In this document: piece by piece, positions 1 to 8,966 of the stretch | How the letters are laid out: each line of letters starts with the position of its first letter | How positions within the stretch are numbered: position 1 is the stretch's first letter | NCBI GenBank assembly: GCA_009746045.1 | Contig: RPFO01000123.1 | Span: forward strand, 105,001 to 137,500 | DNA from: Mesostigma viride | Taxonomy: Eukaryota > Streptophyta > Mesostigmatophyceae > Mesostigmatales > Mesostigmataceae | Length of the DNA: 32,500 nucleotides | Direction: 5' to 3' | The notes under the pieces: model-generated | Databases searched by the model: none | The model's input: only the letters and a program-made list of their open reading frames with translations | What the model was told of the DNA's origin: nothing | Made by a program: the position numbers and the translations under genes

Positions 1-668
1 TAATGCACCAATGAGCATTTGCTCGGGTCTTACCACGTCCAACCGGAGCCCGCGCCCGCCGTTGTCTGGAGATTCGGCTCGCTGATCGGGCCGATTTTCT
101 CCGTAAATAACCGAACGCCTCCAGCGAGATATGGCATGTTTTGTGCATGTGACGGCGGGCGGCTCTGGGGTCGTCCCCAGCCAATAAACAAACCGGCTTT
201 GAAACAATATCGACAGAGAAGCACTGGCACCAACACCTGGAAAAACTTGCAAAGAAAGCTACCTGTCTGCGTTCGAACGCAGACAGGTAGCTGGAAAAGC
301 GACATGCACGACAGGTCACCGGCGCGTTTTTATCATATTTCTGCAGCACTTTATCAAATTAGTGGTGCAGAAGGTAGTGGTTTGCAGCTGGACAAGACGT
401 GCATGTTATTAGCCAGCATGCCCGGATGCATCATGCACTCGCTTGACGTTTGCGCCCTTTCCCGCGAAATCTGGGCTGTCTTCCCGCGCCTCCGCCAGTT
501 CACAAACGAGTTCACCGGCGAGCAGTTCACTACATCGTTGCGACCCATGTGAGTGCGTGAACTCGAAGTGAAGGGCCGGTGAAGCGCCGGTGGCGACCCG
601 GCCGTCGACCCAGTTCACAAAGAGTTCACCGACGGAGTTCACCGAGCCTCATGTTGAGTCGTGCGTAA
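1..668. other. Non-coding left flank, no gene recognised
   Basis: No open frame here resembles a known protein. Two short related blocks, around 495-525 and 609-645, share the pattern CAGTTCACAAA.GAGTTCACCG, so this is probably old repeat-derived sequence. The stretch also holds the palindrome listed separately at 257-292. I see no RNA gene or promoter that I can defend. Confidence 0.5.
257..292. repeat. Perfect 36-bp palindrome
   Basis: Two 18-base arms (AGCTACCTGTCTGCGTTC and its exact reverse complement) meet with no spacer at the centre TTCGAA. The pairing stops abruptly on both sides. Such a perfect, loop-free palindrome could be a cruciform-forming site, a dimerised short inverted repeat, or the scar of an inverted duplication. 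Its function is unknown. Confidence 0.9.
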
Positions 669-1770
669 GGGTACTTTTCCACGTGAAACGTGAGTTCCGG
701 AAATGCACGACCTAGCCATGGCGGCTTGCGCCCATGCATGCAGTTTACGTTTTCCGACGATATAGCTGGCCAAACTCAGGAAATAGATTTTATATATCCA
801 AGAGATGATACAAGTCAATTTTCAGCTCGTGAGGATGCGATTTACTGGGTGTCGGCACCGTTCTTGCTGGAAAAAGCTGCGATCAGGCAGGCCGACGGAA
901 TTGATTACTACAACTGCTTTCCGGCGAAATTCGAAGGGTTTATAGGTATCTTTCTACCTTTTATCATGCATTGTCATAGAATTGACTTAGTGGCAGTATA
1001 GATTTGATGATTTCGACCACTCTGTCACGTCATGGTGTGTGTGCCTCAAAGTGCCACTTTTGCGGGCACCGCCTGGGCCAAGGTAACGCCAGCCATGCAA
1101 GGTAAAGCCGGAATATCGTTGTCTCATCATTTCTTGATGTTCTTACATGAGTTTAAGCTTGCGAGGTGTTGCCAGTTTCGAGTCTTGATGCTCTTTCTTG
1201 ACCGTTGCCTGCCCCTCTCCAAAACCCCCTTTTTAGATGATGTTGCCAGGCATTTGCCTTGCCCGGCTGGTGTAGTTGTGCAGGTTTTTAGGCGCTGTAT
1301 GGGTTTAAACACCTTCATAGATGTTAGTTGTTCTTTTGCTACGTTCATACTGCATAATTGTGTGGCCATGGGCCTCGTCAAGGGTGCTTTCAAGCTTATA
1401 TGGGTGAGTGAAAGATCTTGGTGGTAAACCACTGTCATCATGTGCCAGCAAGTATGTTGGCCATGCCATGGCAAGGCAAAACAGTTTTATCCATGTCCAT
1501 TCTTGTTAGAGACACTTGAAATATGCTTAACCTGCCCAATACACTGGTGGTTAACACACACAAAAAAACCTTTCGTGGGTAGGTATCCAAACCCATTCCC
1601 TACGTGCTTGCATAGGCTCTCACACATTATAAGGTATAATATAACTGCAATATGATGATGCAAGCATGTTGTCCTATTATGCTGGAAGGGAAATGAGTTG
1701 ATTGGCATGGTTGGTGGCCACGGTGGTGTGTAGTACGACCGCACTCCCATGCTAGCATTTTGTTACCAAG
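669..1770 (+). repeat. Diverged dispersed repeat, copy A (partner near 20698-21790)
   Basis: This stretch is collinear, at clearly diverged identity, with 20698-21790, which lies inside the second piggyBac-like element. Shared blocks include ATGGCGGCTTGCGCCCA (about 717 and 20748), CGCCTGGGCCAAGGTAACGC (about 1070 and 21099), GCTCTTTCTTGACC (about 1190 and 21219) and GGAAGGGAAATG (about 1683 and 21700). Small ORFs here are not conserved between the copies, so I read it as a non-coding transposon body. No terminal inverted repeats or TTAA target duplication were found for this copy, so its exact limits are uncertain. Confidence 0.7.
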
Positions 1771-2092
1771 GCCCAGACCTATTTATAGGACTGGCAGTGT
1801 TTTGCATGTTTCAGGCAGTGCCAGTGGCCGAATTGAGTCCAGTTTTTTGCCACAGTTCAAGAATATCTACATGCCTATGATTTTTAATAGTGAATATGGA
1901 TTTTATTGGATTTTACACACTCGTGCTTCCACAGAAAATTCCAAAATCGCGAGTAAGGGTTGAGAGTCATGTATAATTATACATGATTTGGTCAACATAT
2001 GATTTTTTAAGCACATGCCCAAGCATTAGCATGATATTGAGTGCTATGATGCATATCAAACATATGGGGTACCCCCCTACCCTTACCGCCAC

Positions 2093-2389
2093 ATGATCTC
2101 AAAGATGGTATACTCAGTCCTATTTTTAGGACTGAGTGTCTACAGGGGACGTGTTATAGACCATAGTGAATCAGATTTAGGCCTACATGTACGCTCTATC
2201 CCTCATGGTCGTCCTCCAGTGGAATCTCTAGTCTTTGCAACCCCTCCTTCTTCTCCCCCTAAACGGGCTGCATCCTCATCTAGCTCAGATACCCCTCTCA
2301 CCTTAGAGTTTGGTTCCCTATCCATTACTGTGGTTAAAAAGGATTTATTTGCAGCTACATTACTTGGCATGCTGTGGGTGCACGTGTAA
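2093..2389 (+). other. Possible coding relic, unrecognised
   Basis: A 98-codon open frame whose distal part is Ser/Pro-rich with a basic patch (around PPSSPPKRAASSSSS). Its third-position bias and C/T-rich 'acccct' vocabulary resemble the gypsy gag further downstream. The N-terminal part overlaps a transposon-type hairpin at 2113-2136, so the annotated start is doubtful. It could be a fragment of a mobile-element ORF or chance. I assign no function. Confidence 0.2.
2113..2136. repeat. Hairpin CTCAGTCCTA-TTTT-TAGGACTGAG
   Basis: Two 10-bp arms flank TTTT. The same arm (CTCAGTCC/GGACTGAG) forms the subterminal hairpins of the piggyBac-like element at 17873-19597 (near 17884-17938 and 19549-19578). 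Related sequence also occurs at 19194-19216. This suggests that the left part of the window contains remains of the same transposon family. Confidence 0.75.
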
Positions 2390-2423
2390 ACTGACCTTTC
2401 TAGCCATGCATGCGACAGCTGCC

Positions 2424-2459
2424 AATATTATTTTCAATATTATTTTCAATATTATTTTC
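2424..2459 (+). repeat. 12-bp tandem repeat, three copies
   Basis: Three perfect head-to-tail copies of AATATTATTTTC. This is simple AT-rich expansion in non-coding sequence. Confidence 0.9.
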
Positions 2460-2747
2460 AGCAAGCTCCTCCGTATAATAGCTAGAGATTGCGTGAGCAT
2501 CCACATGGCCACATGTGCATATTGTCAGCTGTGTCCAGCCAGTGTTTATATCAATGAACTTTTATGTATGTCTCCTGGAGGTTGTGTTGTATCACTCGTG
2601 ATTGGTTTCCATGTTTCAGTGAGTCATCTTACTTGAGTTGACCAGATTGGACATCTCCTTGATATTCCACACTGGCAGTTTCGCATCCATGGGTAAGAAT
2701 TTGTAATGGAAACTGGCAGGTATGGCATTGATAACTCTACCAAATAG

Positions 2748-3246
2748 AACATGATGGGCCTGAATTTTTGTGGAATGTCTAAAATCATGATGGCTGAGAT
2801 GCATGCAAGTTTCCAGCCTCAACAGAGCACATCTTGTACGGAAACTGCAATGAAATGTGATGAAAAATACGAAAAACGTGCATTTTTGGTAACATTTGTG
2901 AGCAAACTGACATCAAATACCCTCTAATGGTTCTGAATTTTTGTGGAATGTCTAAAATAATGATGGCAAAGATGCATGCAAGTTTCCAGCCTGAACTGAG
3001 CACATCTTGTATGGAAACTGCCATGGAATGTGATGAAAAATACGAAAAACGTGCATTTTTTGTAACATTTGTGAGCAAACTGACATCAAATACCCTATGG
3101 TGGACCTGAATTTTTGTGAAATGTCTAAAATAATGATGTTTAAGATGCCTGCAAGTTTCCAGCCTCAACCGAGCACAGCTTGTATGGAAACTGCAATGAA
3201 ATGTGATGAAAAATACAAAAAACGCGCACTTTTGCTAGCATTTGGT
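2748..3246 (+). repeat. 173-bp tandem repeat, three copies
   Basis: The block beginning TGAATTTTTGTGGAATGTCT recurs at 2761, 2934 and 3107, giving two exact periods of 173 bp. Each copy contains GCAAGTTTCCAGCCT, a GGAAACTGC.ATG motif and ATGTGATGAAAAATAC. The third copy is truncated at its right end, and the copies differ by scattered substitutions. It could be a short satellite, or tandem repeats internal to a transposon. The ORFs read through it on the - strand only mirror the repeat period. Confidence 0.9.
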
Positions 3247-3868
3247 GGCATTTTGTTACCAAATGCGGTTGGATGACCATCAGATCTTGTGTACAGTCAT
3301 TAGTCATGAGTATCAACTTACTTGCAAACAGCCAGGTCAAGAACTCTTGATTTGCATAGTCGCTCCACACGTAAGCCAGCCATAATTTCAATGCACAAGG
3401 ATACACATTTCCATCACCATTCATCTTCATCATCCTGAACGACTCGAAAACGCGGAAAAGATAACGGCAGGCTCGAGCTACCATGGTCCGGATTCTCCCG
3501 ATTTCTGGCCTGCGCTGGTTGTCTCTTTGATATTAGAATGTATTTGTTTATATTAAAATCTGGAAAACTGCTAAAAATAGACATGCCAAAAATAGGTCAG
3601 CTGAGGTCCGGTAAGTCCGGAAAGTTGCAATCCTTCTACTGGTGTCCTGACCATGCTACCTACCAAGATCTAGCATGTTTCGACAATATTTGCATCGTAC
3701 AGGAGTAATAAGGCTGTTTTTTGGCACTTTCAGACCGTTGTGTTTAATTGTTTCTTTGCTTAATTAAGACATTCAAGGTTTTTCCTTTTGCCTTTATTGC
3801 TTCAATTTAGACTCCTATTCCTTTCTCAAGGCAACGTTTGTTGTTTTCTTTCCTTTACTTAATTAAAG
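3247..3868 (+). other. AT-rich sequence, in part the gypsy 5' leader
   Basis: No gene is visible. The last 150-200 bases before the gag ATG are T-rich with two TTAATTAA sites, as expected for an untranslated leader. I searched by eye for an LTR end matching the 3' LTR (GACGTAACA) and a TGG-type primer-binding site. I found neither convincingly, so the 5' LTR is missing, moved, or destroyed by other insertions. Confidence 0.4.
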
Positions 3869-5548
3869 ATGGATCCAGTGGGTGGAGATATGTCGCCTAT
3901 ACCTACCAATACTACTACTACTAATAATAATACTACTAATAACAATAACAATACTCGTGGTAACCGACGGGACTCCTTGGAAACGGTGCACCATCTCACT
4001 CCTCAAGGTAATCTGCGTACCTCACCTCCTTCTCCTGTTACTAGTGGTCCCCGTCGTCCCTCAATTACCCCACCTACCTATGAACAACGTGTCAGATTAA
4101 GTGATGAACCCTCCTTTGCTATGAACCATGCAGGCCCCTGCCCCTCCTGCAACCTTGGCTCAACCTTCAATTAGGTCCTCACTCCCTGACAATGCTTCTA
4201 GGCCTCCTCCCCACCCTGTGCCTTCCATCCCTGTTTATAACACGAGTCGTACCTCTGCCCCTGTTGGCCCTTCTGGGCGCCCTAGTGCAGTTCCCTTTTA
4301 TCCTCCTGCTTCTTGGGCCTACCCTGATACGGCCTACGAGGCTGCCCAGGTCCCTACTACCCGTGTGGCTGATTTAGAAGTTAATAGTGATTTCAGCACC
4401 ATGCCTCTAGATGACAGAAACTATGATCATTTTGCCTACTCCTCCCTTCGTGAGCAATATACTGTTCCCTTCTCCTATGGGCACCATCCTGAAACGGTGG
4501 CCCCTTCTAGACCCCTATCCAAAACCTTTCCTCTTCCTTCTTTCTATCCCTCGTATGTAGCAGTGGAAGACAGTGGTCCTATGGGTAAATCTGACCCTTC
4601 TAATCCCCCTAAGCCCCCTGCCCTTCCCCTCTTTGCTAACCTACACCCAAGCTGCATGTACCCAAGTTGGATGTTAATTAAGTCTACCCCTCAACAGTTT
4701 TTCACTTTTATTATGTTGCTTACCCAGAATACAGAGTCGTGGCAAAATCATAATAGATGGCGTCTCTCTGATGCTGTACTAGTCCCTCACTATCTTACTA
4801 CCTGTATTACTCCTGAGCTTGCTAACCTCATCCAGTGTGAGTCTTTGGCCTCTCATGCCTACCCTAACTCAGTAGCAGAATTGTTTAAGCGTTTAGAGAA
4901 CCATTTAGTTCCTCCTGATGCAGACTGGCAGGATAGATTAGCCTTTGGTACCTTGCAGCAGGGTACTAAATCGTTTAAGGAGTATATGAAAGAATTTGAT
5001 GCACAGATGGTACGAATTAGGGATTTGTCGGGCGCAGAAGTACGTGCTCGTTTCCTACAGGGCCTCAGTAGACCCTTATTACGTGAGGTAAAGCGCCAGT
5101 TCTCTGCCTACCGTTTTACTGATCTGCCCCTCAAGCATGTGCGTTAGCATCTCTTACGAGTAGCAGATTTCTTTACCACTCCTTCCCTTCCTACCCGTTC
5201 CCTTCCCGTATTAATAACATTAGCCTTACCCCTGAGGAGGAGAACTCCTATGTAGAAGAATTAGATATTTGCGTTACTGACCTTTCAGCTCTGGATGTCT
5301 CTCATATCACATGCTATCATTGTAAGGAAGTAGGTCATCTTAAACGTGAGTGCCCCAAGTTCCTTTCGGATGCTCCCCCTCATCCCGACGCTCGCCCTCC
5401 TCGTACCCCTCAGCGTGCTCCTATTCGTCCCACTCCAGGACGCATTCCCTCAGCTACCCCTAGTAGGCTGAATGCTGTGCAGACAGGACCCTCAGGGTTC
5501 CCCTATGATAATCAGGCTCCTAGCTGCACCCTCTTCGCTCCCTCGTGA
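3869..5548 (+). pseudogene. gag: Gypsy gag polyprotein, frameshifted
   Basis: Structural protein that packages the retrotransposon RNA. The chosen start is the ATG after an AT-rich leader. The N-terminus is Thr/Asn-rich low complexity, followed by a long Pro/Ser-rich linker. A capsid-like region follows (about 4660-5147), with the Ty3-type pattern around LQQGTKSFKEYMKEFDAQM. A CCHC zinc knuckle (C-x2-C-x4-H-x4-C) lies at 5312-5353, and the frame ends at TGA 5546-5548. Breaks: a frameshift near 4128, a TAG at 5145-5147 where a Gln codon would fit, and another frameshift near 5210 before the knuckle. Product identity is firm; function is lost in this copy. Confidence 0.85.
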
Positions 5549-5752
5549 CCCTCCAGCAGTGGCTTTTTCGCCAGGGTCTTCTTCGGGGTTAGTTCCTATG
5601 GATTTGGGGGGGGATGGGGAACAGTAGGCCTGTCAGCCGGGGGTAACCTGGACAGGTCCTTAGATAGTACCCCAGATAATAATTTTTGCCTGCCTGTTTT
5701 TATAACCTCTGTAGGAGCTGAATCATCCCTACCACTACGTGTCCGTCCTCTT

Positions 5753-6164
5753 ATGTTTTTGAATGGTGGCTTAACCGTTCCCCATACTGTTGTAGACCCC
5801 TTCTTGCATGCTGATGAACTTTTGAATGTCTCTGTGTTAGTGGATAGCGGTGCGGCTAGCTCCTTTGTGAGCGAGGCCCTAGTTAGGCGTTTAGGACTAG
5901 TCCCTATCCCTCACACCAAACCTGTCACTGTCCATTATGCTGACGGTCGCACCAGTCATTCCCCGGGTACATACGGTGTCCCTTCCCCTGGTCATACAAG
6001 GACGTACTGTCAACCTGACGGCCACTATAGGCCCTATCACTACCGCTGATGTATTACTAGGATTAGATTGGCACCAGGATAATAAGATTACTATTAATTA
6101 TGATACCATGGTCATTTGGTTTCCAGATAGCTCTTACTGCATGGGTACCGGAACGTCATTATAG
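5753..6164 (+). pseudogene. Gypsy aspartic protease domain, frameshifted
   Basis: Retropepsin-type protease that would cut the Gag-Pol polyprotein. The catalytic motif reads VLVDSGAASSFVS (Asp-Ser-Gly-Ala) around 5838-5876. The second hallmark, the hydrophobic-LGLDW motif (DVLLGLDWH), lies near 6047-6073. These two halves are in different frames, with a shift around 5960-5990, so the domain is broken. The open frame extends upstream without a clear start, as expected for a polyprotein. It is followed by an acidic linker that leads into the RT. Confidence 0.85.
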
Positions 6165-7763
6165 ATTAGAAAATTTATCCTTGGTGGATATTACTCCTCC
6201 TACACCTGTTGATCCTCCTGTAAGACCTATACCTGAAGTATTAATGTCCAATGATGAATTGCGATCTGAACTAAAGGAATATGGATACCTATTATGTATG
6301 TTCCTTCAGTTAGAAGTACAGGAGATACCTATCACTAATAATAGTGTGGATATAGATGTAAATACAGTGGATACAATAGGAGTGGGATTTACTGAAAATG
6401 AAATAGTAAGATACATGGCTGTGATAGATTCCTCAAAAGTTTTTGAAGAAAAGACTCCTTCTTATCCTCCTCCTCGTTCTGTTTTACACCGTGTAGTTAT
6501 CAAGGACGGTGCAGTTCCTACGCACTCTCCGATGTATAGATAGAATGGGCCCTACCGAGTTAAAGGAACTAAAACAGATTTTAGTGTCACTATTAGAAGC
6601 AGGGTTGATAGAGCCTAGTAACTCCCCCTACTCAGCTGGCGTCCTGTTAGTTCCTAAGCCAAATGGCAAGTTTCGCTTACTTACTGATTATAGGAAGTTA
6701 AATGATATTACTGTGAAGTCGAAATACCCTCTACCTCGTATTGATGATATATTTAATAAGGTTAAAGGTTCTACCTGTTTCACGGTACTGGATTGTGCAG
6801 ATGGGTTTTGGCAACTGCGTACGTGTATAGCACCTGAGGATTGCCATAAAACCGCCTTTGCTACCCCTTTTGGTCATTATCAGTTTAGAGTAGCGGCCAT
6901 GGGACTCTGTAACTCTCCTGCCTCTTTTCAAATGTTAATGAATTAAGTGCTTAGACCCGTTATGGGTAACTCTCACCTTCCCCAAGTGTCATCTGATTTA
7001 AAGGATCCTTCCTTCTCCTCTGTTTCTTTATCGGAGCACGATCGTTCTTGTGCTCAGGCTTACTTAGATGATATCCTTATTTATTCCCCTGATTTTGAAA
7101 CGCACCTACGTGATTTAAAGAAAGTCTTAGAAATAATGGCTGAAAATTCCTTGTGGGCTCGCCGTGCTAAAGTTCGTTCTGGTAGGAGTGTACCATTTTT
7201 AGGGCATGTTTTGTCAGATGCCGGTGTCGCGACCGACCCGGATAAGACTAAGTCAATCCAGGAATGGCCTACCCCTACCGATGTTAAAGGTGTACGTAGT
7301 TTCCTAGGGATTGCCTCTTACTATAGGCGTTTTATCCCTCGCTTCGCAACTATAGCAGCCCCTATCAACCATTTATTAAAGAAAGATATCCCCTTTATCT
7401 GGAGTAGTGAGTGTCAGTCGGCTTTCCAGTGTTTAAAATCCCTACTCCTTTCTCCTCCTGTACTCATCCTACCCGATACTACCAAACCCTTTGTGGTAGC
7501 TACAGACGCTAGTAAGGTAGCAATAGGGGGCGTCCTTCTCTAGGATCAGGGTCAGGGCTTACAGCCAATTGAGTACATCTCTAGGACAATGCTCCCTGCG
7601 GAGCGTAACTATCCTGTACACCAGCAGGAACTCTTAGCTGTGGTGTATTGTTGCCACGCGTGGCAGCATTTTCTTAAAGGTGCCCAATTTGATGTTTGCC
7701 TGAATGAACCCTGTGAGATAGATCCTTATAGATTAGTTATACAAACGGACCACCGTCCCCTTA
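6165..7763 (+). pseudogene. pol: Gypsy reverse transcriptase and N-terminal RNase H, two in-frame stops
   Basis: The RT begins after a linker (to about 6540). It shows the LLVPKPNGKFRLLTDYRKLN fingers, TVLDCADGFWQL with the first catalytic Asp (about 6780-6815), and the palm motif YLDD at 7061-7072. RNase H starts with VVATDASKVAIGG (about 7495-7535) and continues through QQELLAVVY to QTDHRPL. One frame covers about 6509-7763 but contains TAA at 6944-6946 and TAG at 7541-7543. The stretch between the 'LMN.VLRP' motif and YLDD is about 20 residues longer than in typical gypsy RTs. The frame is cut at 7763 by the Copia-like insertion and resumes at 15503. Confidence 0.9.
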
Positions 7764-8274
7764 AGTTAATGCACTTGTGCAATGAAAGCGAACGTGTGTT
7801 GGATTATGCAATGGCTGGCATAATATCAATCCATGCAAGCTTGCCAAGCTGGATTGCATGGGCACGTAGGTTAGGGTAACCTAGCTATCCTGCACTAGTG
7901 CTAACCAATGAGGTGCTGGCTCCGTCCAGCTAGATCTACTCCAGCTAGGACTGATACGATGCCCACAGGCAACGACTGCCTAGCAGCACTACGTGGACGG
8001 TCCTGGACCTCTCCTAGGACCTCCGTACAGGACTAGCACTGCAACCACCTTGTGGTCTGCATCACAGCTCATAAACCCTACCACGTGAATACCCACGTGC
8101 GTGTGCCCTACATATCTCAGTGCTAATATCTAGCACCCACGTGCCCAACATGGCATATCCTAGTAGAGATATGTCCAGTGTATACTACACCACCGTCCAT
8201 GTCCGTATCCCACTTGGGAGACGGGGACAACGCCACGTGTACTGATAGTCTAGGCCTGAAGCCCTAGAATAACT
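7764..8274 (-). repeat. Copia-like element LTR (3' LTR in element orientation)
   Basis: 511 bp, with the terminal inverted motif AGTTA...TAACT. It is near-identical to 14974-15497. Differences are a 12-bp shortening near 8155, two extra bases near 8181 and a 3-bp shortening near 8261. It contains four CACGTG hexamers (8082, 8094, 8138, 8234). The internal side (from 8275) reads, on the - strand, AAAGAAAAGTAATAATGGG directly before the LTR, a plausible polypurine tract. Confidence 0.95.
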
Positions 8275-8645
8275 CCCATTATTACTTTTCTTTGGGGAGT
8301 GAGGGGAAGACTCTTCCCACAACCCACTCATATGCCAACCACTACTGAGCAAGGTTCCCCACAGGGACAACCAGGACACTGAAAGAGATGCATTTATAAA
8401 AGCGCCCATAGCTCCTCCGTGTTGGATACAACATCCCCACTGGTTGGGTGCCTGTGTTGGGAAAACCATTGTCAGAAAAATATGACCACACGTTTTATTG
8501 ACAAAGAACAAGCCATCAATAAAGGAGGACCCTTCTGACCTCAATCTTTAATGACGCAAAGAGAGTCTTACGGGTGGGACACTTCAGACCCTGCCACCCC
8601 ATGACCACCCTCCTATCTGGTGCTAATACCCTAGGCTGAGGCACT
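8275..8645 (-). other. 3' untranslated part of the Copia-like element
   Basis: Lies between the RNase H stop and the 3' LTR. Open frames here show no family resemblance. The segment ends next to the LTR in a purine-rich run on the - strand (about 8275-8310), which fits the plus-strand primer site. Confidence 0.6.
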
Positions 8646-8966
8646 TCACCCTCTGCCGTTATATGGGTTCATCAGCGTGTATAGGACTCTGTACTGAGGC
8701 CCTGCAGCCTGTGGCACTTTTGTGAGTGCATCTGCTGCATTGTCAGGGTCTCGGATGTGAGTCTTGGACTCCAGATAGGTACACTCCTGCTTGAGGACAA
8801 TCCAGTCCAAATCGGTGTGCACAGCCAAGGGGTTGTCCAGGAAAGAGAGAAGGGATTGACTGTCAGTCAGCAGATGGGATTTGACACCAGCATAACTACC
8901 AGCCTGATGCTGCAACCACACCAGCAGATGGTTCAAGTACCTGGCATGCAACACAGATGAGACCAC
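8646..8966 (-). pseudogene. Copia-like RNase H, C-terminal part (frameshifted from pol)
   Basis: Final part of the Copia-type RNase H, which degrades the RNA of RNA-DNA hybrids. It shows HLLTDSQSLLSFLDNP, matching the Copia 'D-S-x-S ... NP' segment. The C-terminal DPDNAADALTK matches the Copia 'ADxxTK' signature. It overlaps the preceding ORF by 34 bases in another frame, so a single frameshift separates the two halves. The annotated Met is internal, not a real start. Confidence 0.85.
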
